From assembly GCA_003240735.1 (NCBI GenBank), contig QFNE01000040.1, forward strand, positions 1 through 6,167: a stretch of 6,167 nt of DNA, written 5' to 3'. The translations under genes were made by a program, and so were the position numbers. The first letter of the stretch is position 1, and each line of letters opens with the position of its first letter. Below, piece after piece: positions 4,713 to 6,167 of this stretch. The notes under the pieces were generated by a model. That model was given only the letters and a program-made list of their open reading frames with translations. It was not told the DNA's origin and searched no databases. This stretch comes from Paracoccus denitrificans (GTDB taxonomy: Bacteria; Pseudomonadota; Alphaproteobacteria; Rhodobacterales; Rhodobacteraceae).

Positions 4713-6167
4713 ATGAACGCTCCATTGCGTCAATCCGAGCGTCTCGGCCGTCTGACCACCGTTCTTGGTGCCGAGACCTTGGCGCTGTTGCGTTTCGACG
4801 GCACCGACCACCTGAACGAGCTTTACGACTACCGCATCGAAGCCTTGGCGACCTCGAACGACCTGGACTTCGATGCGCTGATCGGCACCCACGCCACGGT
4901 CGAAATCGACAGCCGCAACGGCCCGCAGTATTTTGACGGCATCGTCACGCAGGCGCGTTGGGCCGGCGTGGGCGAAAACGGGCATCGCTATGACCTGACG
5001 CTGCGGCCATGGCTCTGGCTGGCAAGTCGCCGCCGCAACCAGCGCATTTTCCACAACAAGACCGTGGTCCAGATCCTCGAGGAGCTGCTCAAGGACTACG
5101 CCCAGCTGGGCGATCCGGCGGTCAGGATGCAGCTCTCGGGCGACTATCCGACCCTTGAATACACCGTGCAATACCGCGAATCCGACCTCGACTTCGCCCG
5201 CCGCCAGATGGAGCGGGCGGGGATCAGTTTCCACTTCACCCATGCCATGGGCAGCCACACGCTGATCCTGACCGACGACGTTCTGTCGCACGAAACCATC
5301 GGCGCGCGGCCCTACAAAGCCTATGACGGCCACCACCAGGCCGAGGGCGAGCATTTCTGGGACTGGTCGCCCGAGCGCAACATCACCACCGGCGCGATCC
5401 GGCTGACGGATTACAACTTCAAGACCCCCGATGCCGCGATGGAGGCCGACCGTCTGGGCGATGCCGCCCATGCGCAAGGCCAGATCGAGAGCTTCGATTA
5501 TCCGGGGGATTACGGGGCGCAGGACGTGGGCAAGCTGGTCGCGGGTCTGCGCGCGCATCAGGAACGCGGCGCGGACCGCCGTAACCGCGCGGTCGGCGAT
5601 TGCGCGGGCCTGCGCGGGGGCAAGCGGGTCACGCTGTCGGGTGATCCGGTGCCTGGCACGGGCGAAAGCTATCTGTGTCTGTCGGCCTCGCATCACTTTG
5701 TTTCCGAGGCCTACGGATCAGGCGGCCAAGGCAGCGACGGCTACGCGTTCACCTGCAGCTACGCCCTGATGCCTGACACCGCGCCGATGGCACCCCCGCG
5801 CCGCACCGCCGCCCCGATCATCCCCGGCCCCCAGACGGCGATGGTCGTGGGTGAGGGCGAGATCGACTGCGATGAGTTCGGGCGGATTCTGGTCAGGTTC
5901 CACTGGGACTTGGCCGGCGCGCATTCGATGCGCTGCCGTGTGTCTCAGAACTGGGCAGGCGCCGGCTGGGGCGGCATGGTTATCCCCCGTATCGGCATGG
6001 AGGTCGTCGTCGAGTTCCTGGAAGGCGATCCAGATAAGCCGCTGGTGACGGGAAATGTGTTCAACGGGAAGAACGACACGCCCTATCCACTGCCTGAGAA
6101 CAAAACCAAAGCCGTGTGGAGATCAAAGACGCATCAAGGCACCGGTTTCAATGAAATCAGCTTTGAA
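4713..6167 (+). CDS. vgrG: Type VI secretion tip protein VgrG, 3' end cut by the window
   Basis: The frame is open from ATG 4713 (SD GAGG at 4702-4705, 7-nt spacing) to the last base, giving 485 codons without a stop. VgrG forms the trimeric spike at the tip of the Hcp tube in type VI secretion and carries effectors. The N-terminal gp27-like part has family landmarks: FDGIVTQARW (74-83), RNQRIFHNKTVVQILEELL (108-126) and YTVQYRESDLDFARRQMERAGISFHF (150-175). The gp5-type OB fold covers about 375-451, with DEFGRILVRFHWD (387-399), RVSQNWAGAGWGG (409-421), PRIGMEVVVEFLEGDPDKPLVTG (425-447), and the segment leading to the spike, GTGFNEISFE (476-485). Family members are usually 600-900 aa, so the spike needle and any C-terminal effector domain are missing from view. 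No other secretion genes are visible; it follows the attachment-like region and may be an orphan vgrG island. Confidence 0.96.
   Translation, partial: MNAPLRQSERLGRLTTVLGAETLALLRFDGTDHLNELYDYRIEALATSNDLDFDALIGTHATVEIDSRNGPQYFDGIVTQARWAGVGENGHRYDLTLRPWLWLASRRRNQRIFHNKTVVQILEELLKDYAQLGDPAVRMQLSGDYPTLEYTVQYRESDLDFARRQMERAGISFHFTHAMGSHTLILTDDVLSHETIGARPYKAYDGHHQAEGEHFWDWSPERNITTGAIRLTDYNFKTPDAAMEADRLGDAAHAQGQIESFDYPGDYGAQDVGKLVAGLRAHQERGADRRNRAVGDCAGLRGGKRVTLSGDPVPGTGESYLCLSASHHFVSEAYGSGGQGSDGYAFTCSYALMPDTAPMAPPRRTAAPIIPGPQTAMVVGEGEIDCDEFGRILVRFHWDLAGAHSMRCRVSQNWAGAGWGGMVIPRIGMEVVVEFLEGDPDKPLVTGNVFNGKNDTPYPLPENKTKAVWRSKTHQGTGFNEISFE

Noticed and set aside
4650..5696. 348-aa open frame on the minus strand
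   Set aside because: It is antisense to vgrG, whose family motifs are unambiguous along the whole stretch; it has no recognisable domain.

Overview
The window looks like GC-rich alphaproteobacterial DNA, most likely a Rhodobacterales member such as Paracoccus. This rests on codon use, general protein style and an initiator-tRNA fragment of alphaproteobacterial type; no search was run. It holds six genes (one cut by the right edge), a possible seventh start at the left edge, and a roughly 1 kb non-coding stretch that looks like the end of an integrated element.

Left block (about 269-3780): a divergent metal-handling locus. On the minus strand a CsoR/RcnR-family metal-sensing repressor is followed after 9 nt by an MFS exporter with a histidine-rich cytoplasmic tail. 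The repressor carries H5, C37, H62 and C66 at the spacing reported for the cyanobacterial nickel sensor InrS, and the exporter has the architecture of NreB/NrsD nickel exporters, so nickel (or cobalt) efflux is the best guess. Diverging on the plus strand are three genes: a 117-aa exported or membrane-anchored histidine-rich protein, a HupE/UreJ-type polytopic membrane protein, and a 210-aa membrane-anchored protein with a beta-rich periplasmic domain. A strong intrinsic terminator closes this operon. The short intergenic region holds a G/C-tract dyad typical of CsoR-family operators. It sits exactly in the 17-nt spacer of a plausible repressor promoter and could silence both directions when metal is absent.

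Middle block (3781-4712): no convincing gene. It contains two sets of short direct repeats (11-bp and 17-bp period), then the 3' portion of an initiator tRNA-fMet gene from anticodon loop to acceptor end, then another 11-bp-period repeat pair. This fits a tRNA-targeting tyrosine-recombinase attachment site with arm-type sites. In the usual geometry the metal block would lie inside the island, with its far end at about 4459.

Right block (4713-6167): the first 485 codons of a type VI secretion vgrG, complete through the gp27-like and gp5 OB-fold parts and cut by the window edge. Any C-terminal effector extension or downstream effector/immunity genes lie outside the window.
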